DNA of 64,000 nt. Origin: Odiellus spinosus (taxonomy: Eukaryota > Arthropoda > Arachnida > Opiliones > Phalangiidae). The notes beneath the pieces were generated by a model, which worked only from the letters and a program-made list of their open reading frames with translations, made no database searches and was not told the DNA's origin. Position numbers and translations under genes: made by a program. Position 1 is the first letter of the stretch. The number at the start of each line of letters is the position of its first letter. The stretch lies in the NCBI GenBank assembly GCA_963920705.1, contig OY987225.1, positions 30,999,538-31,063,537 of the forward strand. The letters run 5' to 3'. Positions 15,570 through 30,500 of the stretch are shown piece after piece.

Positions 15570-18500
15570 GTGAAAAATAGGGGTCCCAAATAGCCCCAGG
15601 TTTGGGTAAAATCTAAATCCAACATAAAATAACAATATATTTTAACGCATAACCTAGTATATTAACATCATTTAGAAATTTTCAAGTTAAACTGACGCTC
15701 AGAACATAATAATAATAATAATAGAATAAAGATATGAATAGTGGTAGTATTTCCTCGGGGCTCGGGACCCCTTAAGCTTTAGGCTGGCTGTACAAACGAT
15801 TGGCAACGAGGCTTATTGGTTGATAGACGTTTAACACTAGTGAAGGTATAAAACTGCCAATAGTCTAGCTTTGAAAAAGAAGGATGGCTGGAAAGGTCAA
15901 AGTTGGGTCATAAATTGGGGGAAGTTAAAATTTTACCTAAATACGGTAAGAACCCTTGGTAAAAAGTTAAACAGAATATTACGTAGTATTCCTACATAAT
16001 TTATCAAGTTTAAACGATAGCGAAGGGGATACTATTTATAATAGAAACCATACACTGCCGAGTTTTAAAATTTATTGGGTTTAGATTTTTCGGTAAAAAA
16101 TTTCAGGTGTGTTTTCGATCTAAAAAGGTATTTTTTTTTCTATTGAGATATTCTTGTATTGTAATTTCCGACGTCTAGAGGCCATATTGTGATAGAAATG
16201 AATGATATAAAAGCATAGGTATAGTAACTACGAAGCTTATTTGGTAATGTAGTTAAAACGTTTCTCGTTTTTAAACTCAACGGTAGCTCGGTTAGTTTCT
16301 GATAGTAAATAAGCTTTTTCTACGCAGTCTGGCCTGGGTCTTTTCAAAATAATTTTGAAATGGTTTTAAGATCGAGTGGACTCTGTACAGAGTGTGTACT
16401 GCAGATATTTTAATCCGAAACAGGTGAGATCACTCGAGAATAAGATATTTTTAAGGCTTAAGGATTAACATAGACATTCGTTTAAGTTATTGGATTAAAA
16501 TTGAAATATTTGTATTTGAATATTTAAATTCAAAGGAATTATTCATGGTCTTCAAAATAAGTCAAATTAAAGCTTAATTTACGTTTTTTTTTGGATGAAA
16601 ACCCACCTTTATTATTGAAATTTTAAGGGATTATCTCAAAGTCTACATTGGGGTTAAATTAGATTAAAAAAGATTACAGGGTTGCCACAGTTTTTTCAGA
16701 TTCAAATTCCCTGACTTTTCCAGGTTTTTCCCTGACCTTTTCCAACGATTTTCCCTGACCGTTTCAGCTAATACTACCCAATTTTTAACCTTTTATTTTT
16801 TTATATAATCGCGTTCGCCAAACTTTTTACACGCGTATCTTTGTTCTAATCTATACAACTGACACGGTCATCTTCGAATCTTTTCTACAGAAATTCCCTG
16901 ACCTTTCCCTGACCTGTGGCAACCCTGGATTATCGGTATTTTCCATGAATGAAACAAAAGTGTAATTATAAGAATCATCTTGAGTGAAAACACAGCTTCA
17001 AACTTTTTACAGTCTAAATAAATACTATAAAATAAAACTAAATCTGCTTAAGACTACTTTCCACAAAAAATAAAACCCTAGTCTAGACTTCTAGACAATA
17101 TATCTCAAAATAAGAAACACCAAAAGAAAAAAAAAAAAAAAAAAGAAAAGGTTACATTTAAAAACTAGTCCTGAAATTCACATCAATTAGATTTTAACCC
17201 TAGGAAAGTGATATCAATTGCAAATTGGGAGAAATATTTCAATACAGTCAAATATATCTCGGATTAATACATAAGGTTATATTTCGTACGAAATAAAGTA
17301 GTTTTATAAACAAATTTTAATAATACAAATAGTAAAAACTAACTTACCAGACATGACGTCATTCCGAATATAAAAATAAACAATAAAGGGGTTTAAAATA
17401 ACTTAATCTTTTATCTTGATTTAATATTTATTTTATATCTTAACTAGACTAAGAACGTATGTCAAATGAACAACCAAGTTCTAATGTAAATTCACTAAAT
17501 AATCGGTTGGAGTTTGCGTAATATGTTAGAAAAATACACCCCCGAAAAGGGTTCAATAAACTTTCACAGAAGACTCTTAAAAATAGACATAATTCTTGGA
17601 ACAGGTGGTAGTTTGATTTTCATAATGATTTAGCATAGACCTAATATAGCAAGAAATTCCAAGAAATTCTAACCGCAACTGAGCAGCGTGGACTATAAAA
17701 AGACCTTTCTAATATTTTAGCACCCTTAGAAAGAATCGAATTGTAGAGCAAACGTCTTTATATATCCCTCCGCGGTGCTTTTATTAGTTTATCTCATTCT
17801 AAGGGTGTAGGATCGAGTATATTTGCTTTCGTGACTAAAGAAAGACCCTTAGATCAAAGGCAAAGAAATAAAAAACGTTATTATGCAAATTTTAGATCTT
17901 GTTTTTGAGACTAATTTTAAGCTTGAAGGGACAGTATCAGAGTTTTGCGTAAGTTTGCAGCTAAGATTATCAACAATGAACTATCTTTTACAGGGACGCA
18001 CCCATTGTAGGTTGAATTTTAGCCAAAAAGTGTAATCTTAGATCGAGGCAACGGTCGGGGGAGAAACACCATCTATATAGGTAAGTATGAATATCAAAAC
18101 ATGGTGTTCCTAAGCGTCCACTAACGGCAAACAGTGGAACAAGTAGTAACTAACAAAACTACGTAATTAAGGCAGATGAACACGTGGTTTTCTCACTGTT
18201 TGCCTTTAGAGGAAGCTTATAAACCCCGTCTGGTTTTGGTTATGAAATTGGCAAAGAATCTTTTACAGGGACGCACCAATTGTAGGTTGAATTTTTGCCA
18301 AAAAGGGTTATCTTAAAGAGAGGCAGCGGTCGGGGAGAAATACCATCTAAGAACAAAATCTGGTTTTCATAAGCATCCTCTAACGGCAAGCAATGGAACA
18401 AGTAGTGAATAACAAAACACGTGACTAAGGCAGATGAACAAGTGTTTTTTCTACTGTTTGCCTTTAGAGGAAGCTTATAAACCCACGTCTGGTTTTGTTA

Positions 18501-21500
18501 TTATAATATTATCTCTACATTATAGGGGAAATCAACTAATTTTACATAATAAATTAATTTAAAATCAACGATAAAGTCAAGTACCTTCATAATATATTAA
18601 ATCAAGGAGGATCAGAGAAGGAGAGGAAATGTGGGGCTGCGTTGAGTTAGAGAGAGAAGAGCCAACCTCCCACTCGGGTGGAAAGGGGGGATAGGAAATT
18701 CTCGAGGTAAACTGTTGTCACGTGGTCGCTAGCTAGCGCGTCTCATAAAGGATTCGTTTTACCCACGCGACAACATTTTACCACGAAACGTCTCTACCCC
18801 CGTTCTCCCAGAGTGGGAGTTTAGGCCGACGCAGTAGGAACCGCGCCGTCCCCACATTTCCTCTCCTTCTCTGATCCTCCTTGATTAAATCAAGGGTAAA
18901 AATTCCAAAATGTACGCTTTTTTAGACCATTAATTCAAGTTCTCAGACAACAAGTGATAAAAGGCTAATTTTTTTCCCCTCATTAATATTGTTTTAAGGT
19001 TTTTGATTATTTCGTAAAAATTAGGGAAGGGGGAAAACCTTTTTTTGTTACGTAATTTTGTAATTTTGTTTTGTTATTTGAGTTTTTTCTTTATTGTCTA
19101 CAAGTCTAGACTTTAAATAAGGTTGTAGCCCTTTCTACGAATAAAATTCCGCGTAATGTCAAACCGTTTTTGCCAGATATGTCGGAAATGTACTTGTGTA
19201 TGAATAAAAACAGTCTGCTATTTTTTTTCAGTATGTCTAGTTAAAGGCCAATGATTCATTCGTTTATGCATAAAAAGAGGTTAATGTACTCTCACAGTTT
19301 TGTCAACACTAGTTAAAATGATAACTTAATATCTTTACACAAAATGTATTAACCATTTAATAATTAGAATAGTATTTAATTTGAAAGGTTGCTACTTCAT
19401 GATTAATTAAAAAACAGTTTATTAATTTAATAAATTTATAAATTTAGTATAAAATTATTTTCAGTGACCTTGAAATTGAAATCTAAGTTGCGTTCATACT
19501 TGGTCTTGGAATCGATTCAAACTGTTTCAAAACGTTTCGCTAGAGTCGTGTGAACGGAAAACCGTCTTTTCTCAAATCGATTTGATTCGATTTCTCGAAA
19601 CTCGAGGGGTCAGACACTCTTGAATTCGCTGTACACCTGAGTTGACTGAGTTCAGCTTCTAAAATTTTGTACACCCGAGTTCGCGAGTGTCTGCCCCCTC
19701 GTCGAAACTGCTTCGGAAACCAGTTTCATATCGATTCGGTTTCAACAACCGATAGATGGAAGCTACGATAAATCGATTTATAAAGATAATGCGTGAACGC
19801 GTGACGCTTAAAACGATTCCTGGCGATTTGAATATCGATTTGATTTTACCGTTTCAAATCGATTAAGAAATGATAGTGTGACCGTAGCTTTATTAATTTG
19901 TTTGTTTAGATTATAACTTAATTTAAAATTTATTATCCTTGATATTTAGTTTAAAAATATGGAAATGTTATTGTCTTTGAAAAGATAAGAGATTTTTAGT
20001 TAAAACACGTGGTTAAAAGGTTGTCACGTGATAATCTTTAAGAGTTCGACAGCATTAGTGGTTTTGTTTGGTAACGTTTCTTTACAAATGACCTTGAAAT
20101 ATGATTTTAAAGTGTGTTTAGATTTTACTGGTCACGTTTTACGTCCAGAATTAAAATAAAGTTTCATATTATTTGTTATTTCGAGTCAAAGTACGCCAGG
20201 TTTATAATCATGACCTTAGGGATATTTTATAGCTAGCTGTGACCTTGAACGGTTTTTATATCTTATATGACCTTCAAAATAATTTTAATTTGGCCATATT
20301 TATTGTTGTGATATTTGATTGGTTGTTTAAATTAAAACTCAAGAGTGGATTTTTATAAGGATCGATTTTGAAATAGATTTTACTATATTAAGGTTTAAAA
20401 CTCTAAATGACCTTGAATAAACGCTGTATTTTGATTGGATGTTGATTAGCAGCGAATTTAAATTAATCTATACTATTTAAAATGAATTAAATATGTTTAT
20501 ATTTACCGTTTAATGGCCATGATTGAAATTTTAATTAATTCGCGAGTCATATCGCAGCAACTTTCTTAATTTCTAACTTTCAGCTAAACTAGCATTATGA
20601 ATTTGTAATTTTTTTTTAAATACATGACTCATATGGGTTAACTACCCACTTATGAATCAAACAACGAAGGTATTATTATTATTTTTATTAAAAAAAAAGA
20701 AAAAGTTGCCAACCAACCACACAAATTATTATAAAAGACTTGAAACAATAGAAAACCTAAAAACCTGACCATAAAAAAGGATAGTAATAATATATCGTAA
20801 AATAAACAGGAATAAATAATAACAACACCCAGCGTAGTAAAGCATGTTGTTCTACTTTAACTAACCCACGTTGGCCCCGAAAAAGAAGAACTAAAATAAA
20901 TAATAACCTATTCAAAATTATAAAAGAATACTTGTTCGATAAATAAACATTTCTTGGGAGTAACCGAATAAACTTTTACGTGACAAATAAAACAATTGGT
21001 AATAACAAGAGTGTATTTAAGAAAAATTTAGGAGTTATCAACCATTAACAAAGGGATAGGTAATGGCAGAAGCCGATGAAACCCTCCTTTGAAGTCTACT
21101 ACTCCAATGTTCCATATAGCGCTCCTCTCTGTATGGGTAAAATTCCCAATTTTACGAGTTAGAAGGGGTCCTACTTCATCCCCCCTGTCTACGGAAAATT
21201 GGAAATTCTCTCTCTCCACAAACGACGACGTTTTTTGGACGAACTCCGAGGCTGCTAGAGATATTCGCTCGACGAGCTCCCGCTCCGAAAACATCTACCG
21301 CTAGGAGGCGTACGAATCGCGCCTTTTGAGAATAACCCATACAGAGAGGGGTAGACAAGACCCGGGAGTAATAGACTTCAAAGGAGGGTTTCATCGGCTT
21401 CTGGTAATGGTACTAGCCCATCACTTAAAAATAGACAAAAAGTCATCACCCCTGTCTGGCTCGAGTGATTTGGACTCTTCCTCGATATTTTGAGTCAGGA

Positions 21501-24500
21501 CTCAGCAGGAGAGAGGGATGGAATTTAGGCGGGCCGCGCTTGGCTATATTGCCTTCCCTCCCAACTCCTGAATTTTCCCAAAAAGAGTGGCGCTTTCTTT
21601 TTCACAATTTTACAACGTCTGACGGTCTGCTTCCGCTAGAGTGTCTCGAATCAGAATCTGCCGGTACATTTGCTGAAAGCATTAAAGGCCTAAGATTACT
21701 TCTGCCTGTCACCCTGGAAACAAACTCATCCTCCAGGCTTTCTCTTGCCTTTCTACCCAAAATTGAGGCTCAGAAGGCGAGCCCACTTCCAGTGAAACAG
21801 GCAGGTTACAGGCAGAAGAAATCCTAGGCCTTTAAGCTATGGGGCGTTGCTTACTTTTATAGAATATAATAATAGACTTTTGATATCACATGAATGTGCT
21901 CTGCAGGTCGCACGAGATTAAATTTTCTTACCCCTAGAGCGGAAACGCAAGGTCAAAGGAAGTGAGTTAACGATCGATTGGGGAAGCCATCCCCAAAAAA
22001 AAAGGAGAAAATTTATGTAAGGATTCTAGGAAGTAAAAGGTTAAGTGGTATTAAGAAATAGTAACTCTATTGAAGTTATCAATCTAACTTGGATTGAAAA
22101 AGTATGTCATCCCCATTTTTCTGGGTTCTTTAATGAATGGGGGGACCCATATGTGTGTGAAGTAAGAGTAGTGTGTAACGGTGGGGAAACAAAATTAAAG
22201 GTAAGGTGACACGAGTTGGTCAAGAAGTTTAAATTAAAATTCAAGAGGAGTTTTAATTATATATTAGTTACTTTTAAAAGTAAAATGAAATTTATTAATT
22301 ACCTTTAAAGGTAAGATGAAATATATAAATTACTTTTAAAGGTAAGATGAAACAGTTTAAACTAAAGGGGCTAGATATAATTTCATCCCTACTCCTTAGC
22401 TTTGAATCCATTGCAAATATAATTTACAAGCCAAGAACTTGACTGAACCATATTAATTTAACAGAACTGCAAGCTGAACAATATTAGCTTCATTTTGGGC
22501 TCATCAAGAAACTGACAACACTGTTTGACTGTCATTATTCCCCTATAAGATAAATTATGAACCAAAAACTACTTCCGTTTCCTATTAGACTTAACATTAT
22601 ATATTAATCCGCTGAAGCATTAACTAGTTTTGTAAAACTCCTCGCGAACACAAAATAAAATTTAAGTTGGGCGTAAATGCAGATGGTTGAAAGATGTTTT
22701 TGGGGTCGTCTTATAATTAATCTTGCGTATGAAATTCACCCATAAGTTAAGGGAGATACAGTGACGTCATTAATCACCGGAAATCGATGTAAAAAAAAAT
22801 CATAGGGCTGCTGTGGCACCTGGACAGGCTGATTTACGATTTAAATAGGTCATAAGATGGTAAAAACAAAGAATATAATTATAATGGGAGTACTTAATGT
22901 TAACTTTGCAAGAAATTACATAGACAAGAGTTCTTTGACGTAAAAATCAAATATAATATAGGTTAATAATCATGAGTTTCAGAAATAACTATCATTACAT
23001 TAATGCTTATAGTAAAAAGCAAAAAGTAAATCCAAAATGAAACTAAGTAGGATTTTGATCCAGTAATAAATTTAATAAATTAATAAAAATAAATTTGTGT
23101 GGTATTTTAGACAGACAGTCATAAGTTGGGTAAAGAGGAAATAACCTCAAGAACATAAGGGACTTATCAAAGAATATCAACGAAAACCTCAAAAAAAAAA
23201 AAAAATAAAATAAAAATAAATGCATAATATTTTCACTCGAAATTAATTTTGTTAATGTATAATAATTATATGTTTGATATATTTTAAAACCCCTATAATT
23301 AAAACTAATTTAGTATCAACCCTTTAAAATAAAATAACCATTATATCATGTGTTTAAAATTAAAAAAAATATATATTGTAATTAATAGATCATTTAAAAA
23401 TTAATTCCAAGAACAGATCCTTTTAAAATAATATATATATACTTTTTTCATAAGAATTTCATCGGTAATCCAAACTCTAGACAAAGTGGGTGAAGGCCCT
23501 GCCTTTATTAACGCCAGCTACTTTTGAGATCAGTCATCAACCCTTTTCAACAGACCCTATGCAATATGCATCCCAGGAGCCAGCCCTGTGTTAACTCTCC
23601 CCTCTTATGGGAAAAAAATAAATTAAGAAACGGATGAAGACTGTACAGGGAGTTTTAAGAATTTTAGAAATATCTCTCATTCTATTGGTTGTTAGGGAGG
23701 AGGGGGGAGACAAAGTAGGGGTCAAGGACGTCCATTTTTGGAAGATGGGAACGCCGGAACGATTCCAAATCCTCCTTCTTTACCAAATGAAAGAGCAAAA
23801 ACTAAAACAAACTCTCATCTCACATGGATTTTCGGGAATCCATCATCATAAAGTTTAATGATCTAGGACCTCTAATAGTTAGAGCGAGCTATAGGGAATG
23901 GGGTTTTAGTTTTTATAGCGTTAGTGTTGTAAAAATAGGGAGGATTTTTATGGGTTAGCTTTCTTTGGAGTATACTTTATACAAGTAATTGCATTTTAAT
24001 AGATGGTTTTACTATTGGTTTCCTCAAATTTGTCTATTTATGAGAAATTTTGGAAAATATTTTTGTTTTGTATCTATATAGATGATTAGGGGTTGCAAAT
24101 AAAGCCAGAAGCCGAGGAAACCCTCCTTTGAAGTCTACTACTCTAATGTTCGATTTAGCGCTCATCTCTGTATGGGTAAAATTCCCAATTTTACGAGTTA
24201 GAAGGGGTCCTACTTCATCCCCCCTGTCTACGGAAAATTGGAAATTCTCTCTCTCCACAAACGACGACGTTTTTTGGACGAACTCCAAGGCTGCTAGAGA
24301 TATTCGCTGGACGAACTCCCGCTCCGAAAACATCTACCGTTAGGAGGCGTACGAATCGCGCCTTTTGAGAATAACCCATACAGAGAGGGGTAGAGAAGAC
24401 CCGGGAGTAATAGACTTCAAAGGAGGGTTTCATCGGCTTCTGTTGTTTACCCTATTTTAAACTATTTTTTGTCAAAAATTAGTTTTCGTTGAATAAAGGA

Positions 24501-27500
24501 AGATATTGTTTCATTTTCCTTTTGACTAATAACATTCTAGATAAAGATAAATTGTTTTTCCACCAATAATTCCGCATACCAATCAAATTAACTGAAACCC
24601 ACCCTGAAAGATAAAATTCCTAGATTGTGATAACATCATCGTTCTTTATTCGTGAGAATAAAAATCCTTATCTAAAAATAGTCTTAACACATCTACCTAT
24701 ACCCCTTCTGAACCCAGACAATTTTCTATCAAGACCGTGAAAACAGTACGACGAAGATGAAAACCTCCAGCCAGAGGCGAAAAAGAAAACTAGTATTACT
24801 TGAACAAAGACATAAGCTTCCCCGAGTAACGAAGAAAACTGTACTAAACCTAAACCAATTTCAGACAGGGTGTGTTACGAAGAGATGAGCCATAAAACAT
24901 GGGATATAATTAAAGGTAATGTTGATGATATAAAGCCAATGACTCTTGTATTTAGAGCTACAGACCTTTTACAAGAATTTTGAAAACGAAAAAAAAAAGT
25001 ACTAGACGATTACGTAAGTGCGGGTTAATGAAGCAAACTTTCTTTCAAGCTCGACTGATTTTAAAATGAAGATAAATTAACGTTACAAAATTTTAACTAC
25101 CGTTAATTCGTCATTAATTTCGTAAATTGGATAATATAATTTATGGGTTTCTATTCAACAGAGCCAACATTAGGATAATATTTAACCTTGGATAGATAAT
25201 TAGCGAAATGAGTTAATTTACTTCGAATTCAGAGAGAATAGACATTCCCTACAGAGAAAATATATTTACAAAAGCCTATCACTTAATTCCATAAAAGTAA
25301 ACAACGCCCGTAGCTTAATACTATTAGCAAAGGCCCAGGGATAAGTACTAGTCCATCACTTAAAAATAGACAAAAAAGTCATCACCCCTGTTTGGCTCGA
25401 GCGATTTGGACTCTTCCTCGATATTTTCAGTCTGGAGAGAGGGACGGAATTCAGGCGGGCCGCGCTTGGCTCCCAACTCCGGAATTTCTAAATTTTCAAA
25501 TGGTGTTAAATACAAGAGGTGGACAACTGCTATTTTCAAAAATAAACACAACTGTTGCTTTTCTTAAGATCCAATTCCACCATAAACTATGATGGTCACA
25601 TGGTGGTTTATGGTAGGATCATAAAATGGCCTAAAATTGAAAGCTACGCAAAAGATCTTATCCCTATGGGTTCGACGATGGTAAAATTTCTTGGTAGGTG
25701 GTAAAATAGATCCTATACAAAATAAAACCATCTTAGAGAAGAAGCAAAAGGGGAAAATGAAACATTCAAAAGAACAGAAGTGCCTGGAAAACTTGAAAAG
25801 AACTTTGAACATCTCAATCGACCCTTGTCAACGTTAATGTTATTGAGACCATTTTGGATCCATTATTGTTTCCTCCCTTTCCCGAAGGCTTCGATGCAGA
25901 TAACCCATGGAGTTGGTATCTATTTTCCAACGTGAAAGTTGTAAATCCATCCCTTTAAAGGGAGGATGGAGAGGAAAAATGATTATTGATTCTGCATCTA
26001 AAAATGAAACATGTTTCCTTAGTAAAACATGCAGAATTGTGCGCACAGGTAAACGGAAACCTTCAGATTTTGGTATTCAATTAAAAGGAGAACCTTCGAC
26101 CAATCAAAAAATGCCCACCTTTGGTATAATAATATCCCGGCGACACGTGCTGCGGCATTCACCCTTTGACACGCGCTAAATAAAGGGTTTATTAACTATT
26201 CCGATGAATCCCTTTTATATCAGGGAGGAGCATGGCTGACAAATTACACGGGAAAATAGATTAAAAACAATAAAATATATACACGATACCCTCCCTTTAA
26301 TTGGAGGACAGTCCAACGCCTGGGAACCCAAACACAAAGACGATATATAAGACGAGAGAGCCAGGATTGACCTTCATCTCCCGGGTCAGCCTCTTTAGAA
26401 GATTGGGACCATGGATATCAAGTTAGCATGGTTATTGGGGAAGCAAAAAGACGGTAACCAGGAGCGGAACCAAGTTTTACGACTGATAAAAAGCTTACGA
26501 CTTTTGCTAGTCTGACAGGTTGAATTTGCGGCACCGAAAAAGCTTAGATTAAATATTAGTATGTAGAAATTCTTTGGAATCGTAAAAACAAGAAATTTAG
26601 AAAACTGATCAGCAAAACAATGAATTTGATTTATATAAGCGAATTAACAAACCCATGAATTTATTTAATTAACGGCTAGGTAAAGCCATGAATTTCGAAT
26701 TTTGAAAACTGAATCAGGAAAGCCATAAATTTTGAATTTAGTAAAACAATTAAAACATGGTAAATACTGGTAAAAGTAAGTGATTTTAAATTTAAAACTA
26801 GCTTTATAGTCTAGTCATCATTTCTCTAAGTAAGACGACCTCTGACCCCCTTCATTCAATAAAAACCAACGCGAGTCTCAATTTTTGAAGGGGGTAAATT
26901 GCTAAGCCTAATTTAAAAAAAAATAAAAAATTATTCACTCAAGTCGCGTGGCTAATTCACTGCGTGGCAAACCCTACTTGATTTACGATGTCAACGGATC
27001 AAATTTGGCAAAGGATTTAAATTTCTAAAAAGTAGGCTTAGCGAAAAACTGCGCCAAGTAATGTTTGCCGTCTCTTCACCCGGTTCCAAACGACGGATTC
27101 ACGCTTCATTCGCGAAGACCCCACTATATTTCTCTATCTCTAAATGAGTAGACATTATGATAAAGAACGAGGCGGATTAATATAGAATGTTAATCATCAT
27201 AGAAGAAAGTAGTATCGGTGCAAACTCCCTTTGAAATCGAGTATAGTAGACCAGATTTTAAATCGTTTCAAATGAAGGAAAGGAAGGGGGTTGGGATTTG
27301 ATCCCTGAGTGTCACCCGATACGAAAGATGAGTCACGTGATATTGGTTGGGGATTCTCATCCAAGTCACGTGGGGTTTAGTCCTAAACTAATGGTAGACC
27401 CGTACCTTAAGTCTCCTTTTAGACATAAGTATAGGGATGACATTGCTGCGTAAGTAGGCCATCCCATCTTGATTTGTCACTGCTTAAAAAGCTAGGATAT

Positions 27501-30500
27501 CTTTATTAGATTTAAACTTTTAACTGGGATTTATAAGAGGATCTTGGACTCGGTTTGCAGACAATTTAATATGGGATGGATTAAAATTCATCCTATTCTT
27601 AGATTGCTATTAATATGAAGGTATATTTGGAGTATTCCCTGTGAAAATAAAGAGGTTTGCTTTTTGATTTTACTGTATTTTAAGAATGAGATGAATTCCC
27701 TTTTTTTATTATAAAAATGCTCAATTTAAATATCCGGTTCAATTGGGATTTAAAACTGAGACAGGAGAATGAATTCTATTAAAATTGAAAGGGCTTATAT
27801 TAAAATTACTAATGAAGTATGTATGTTAAGTTTGAAATATATTTAAAAAATACTAATGGAAATTAATAGTAAATTTAAACTACGTTTAATTTTATATTGC
27901 ATAATTTAAGTTTCAATTTTGATCAAAAAATAATTATATATAGCTTCATTAGCCCTTTAATAATTGAAACAAAACTAATTCTCATTGGTTGATGACCCTT
28001 AAACGAGAAGAAATTCAGGATCTCAATGAATCCAGCTAAGCCTATTATTCGGATAAGTTTTGTAACACGCTTGCAATTAAATCAAGAGATTACAAACACT
28101 AAAATAATTTACTAAGAAATAAAATTCAAACTTACGAATTATCCATGAATAAATTAATTCTGTTAATGCGGTTTGAAACTGAGTTTATAATAGTCTCTTT
28201 TTTATCAAGGTTTTATTTTTTAACTCCCGAAATTTCCTGGTAAATAGTAATTAAGTTCAAGTACACTTGAGAAAAAAAACTAATCAAACTTCAAAAACGA
28301 ATTCTTTCCTGTTATAAATCGAAATTAAGAAATACGACTCTACTTCGTAACTTATTACTTGCGAAAGAAAATGAAATAATTCGAAATTTAGTTTTAAATT
28401 ACAAATAAAGGCGTTACCTTTCTAGAGAAAAAAAAATAAAAATCAAATCCACCAATAAGATATCTTACTATAATAAATTCATATTAACCCTAAGATGTAA
28501 TTAAAACTAATTATAAAAAAAAAACGGGATATAATAAATCAATAAAAATAAATATTATATAAAAAGTCACATTTACTTGGTTTTTAAATTCAAATAAGTT
28601 CATTTTCCCACAGAAAAAGGGTGGAATTTTCATGATTTGTGACTATAGGCGTTACCCAACTTTTTAACAAAAATTCCCACGCTATTGAAGCTAAAAAGAA
28701 GAAGATTATTGAATGGGAAAAATACCTTTTTACGATAAAGTACAAAATCTATGGATGATCATTCAAATCTTGAAATACTTTTCTACGCGATGATATTTTT
28801 ACCCTTTAGGCCTAAGGTGCCTTTTTAAATTTTTTTCTTTATTTTAAAGGGAGGGTGAAATGATTATCAATTTTAGTATTAGAAATAATTATTTTGTTCG
28901 CCTTTTGTTTGATTTTTAAATTAATTTCTAAAGTTTGGTAAATTTTGAATAAAAGTAAATATAAATTCGGGCCAATCATTATTCCAGCTTTCAACGGTGT
29001 TTGATGCCTAAGACCTTGGTAATCAAATACCGGCCTAAAATTTTAATTTTAGGGCATTACAAGCACTGTTGAAGGTTGAAACAGAAGCCGATGAAACCCT
29101 CCTTTGAAGTCTATTACTCCCTGGTCTTGTCTACCCCTCTCTGTATGGGTTAGTTTCAAAAAGCGCGATTCGTACGCCTCCTAACGGTAGATATTTTCGG
29201 AGCGGGAGTTCGTCGAGCGAATATCTCTAGCAGCCTCTGAGTTCGTCAAAAAAACGTCGTCGTTTGTGGAGAGAGAGAATTTCCAATTTTCCGTAGACAG
29301 GGGGTATGAAGTAGGACCCCTCTGATCTCGTAAAATCGTGAATTTTACCCATACAGAGAGGCGCGCTATATCGAACATTAGAGTAGTAGACTTCAAAGGA
29401 GGGTTTCATCTACTTCTGGTTGAAATAATATGATTGGTCCGAATTTATATTTTTATAGAAATTTTATCAAACTTTAAAAATTAATTAAAATACCAAAAAC
29501 GTCTGTACAATAAAAACTTAATTTTCCTCTTAACCCTCTCTTTAATCATCTTAATAAAATCATCTCAATCTAGTTCTAACGAGGTATATGACATCTCGCT
29601 GGTCGGAAAATGGGTTTTCTAAACTTTTAATCAATCCCGAAATTAGTATGTAAGATACATTTCCTGTCCGCTTAGGGGCTAACTGTCAAAATGCTTTCCT
29701 GTCAAAATTAAGCATTTTTTTTTTATACTACAGGTATTAAACGGGTAATGCACTGATTTAATTAGACATATAAGATTATTTTTATGACGTAATGTAGAAC
29801 TGGATTTGATAATACGAATTTTTATATAATTTTAAAATAAATTTAAAATAGAAGAATGGTGTAATTATTAATTTATAGTAAATGAATTATAAGATTTAAT
29901 TTACGATTAAGAAGGTTCGTTGTTTAATTAAATACTGTAATTAAATCTAAATACAATTAAAGTCGAAATAAATTTTTAACTTCTTAAGACTAAGAAGCTA
30001 GCTATAAAATTTAGAATGTTAAATTGTTAAGCCTACTTTTTGTTAAAAATGTATTTTTAATTCGCGATTAAGAAGGTTCGTTGTTTAATTAAATACTATA
30101 ATTAAATCTAAATATAATTAAGGCCGAAATAAATTTTTAACTTCTTAAAGACTAAGAAGCTACAAAATTTACAATGCTAAATTGTTCAGCCTACTTTTTG
30201 TTAAAATGGATTTCTAATTTAATAATCTTTAGAACAAATTATCAGTCAATTAGGGATAAATCAATTTTTATCTAATTAGTAAATTAGGATTAACATAAAT
30301 CAATTTTAAGACTAAGAAGAGAGATTTTAATTTACCACGGACAATTATTAAGCCTATACTTTTCGAGCGAGTTAAAAATTGATTTCTAATCACGATTAAA
30401 ATTATTATCAATTAAACATATTTTAGAGATAAAGAATAGATAAAAAACACTGAAAATACCACTTCACTATCCCTTTAAGTAATTAAATTCATTACATTTG

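Larger units (their letters stand above)
19465..20416 (+). promoter_or_regulatory. Cluster of four TGACCTTGA motifs
   Basis: TGACCTTGA, the complement of TCAAGGTCA (extended half-site of ERR/SF-1/FTZ-F1 nuclear receptors), occurs at 19465, 20089, 20240 and 20408, all on the plus strand. One-mismatch forms are TGACCTTCA at 20268 and TGACCTTAG at 20212. Whether they are bound is unknown. Confidence 0.4.

Noticed and set aside
21028..21394. Overlapping frames of 71-88 codons on both strands, recurring near 24.1, 29.2 and in part 43.9 kb
   Set aside because: They lie inside the family A inverted-repeat elements and change between copies; the repeat explains them.
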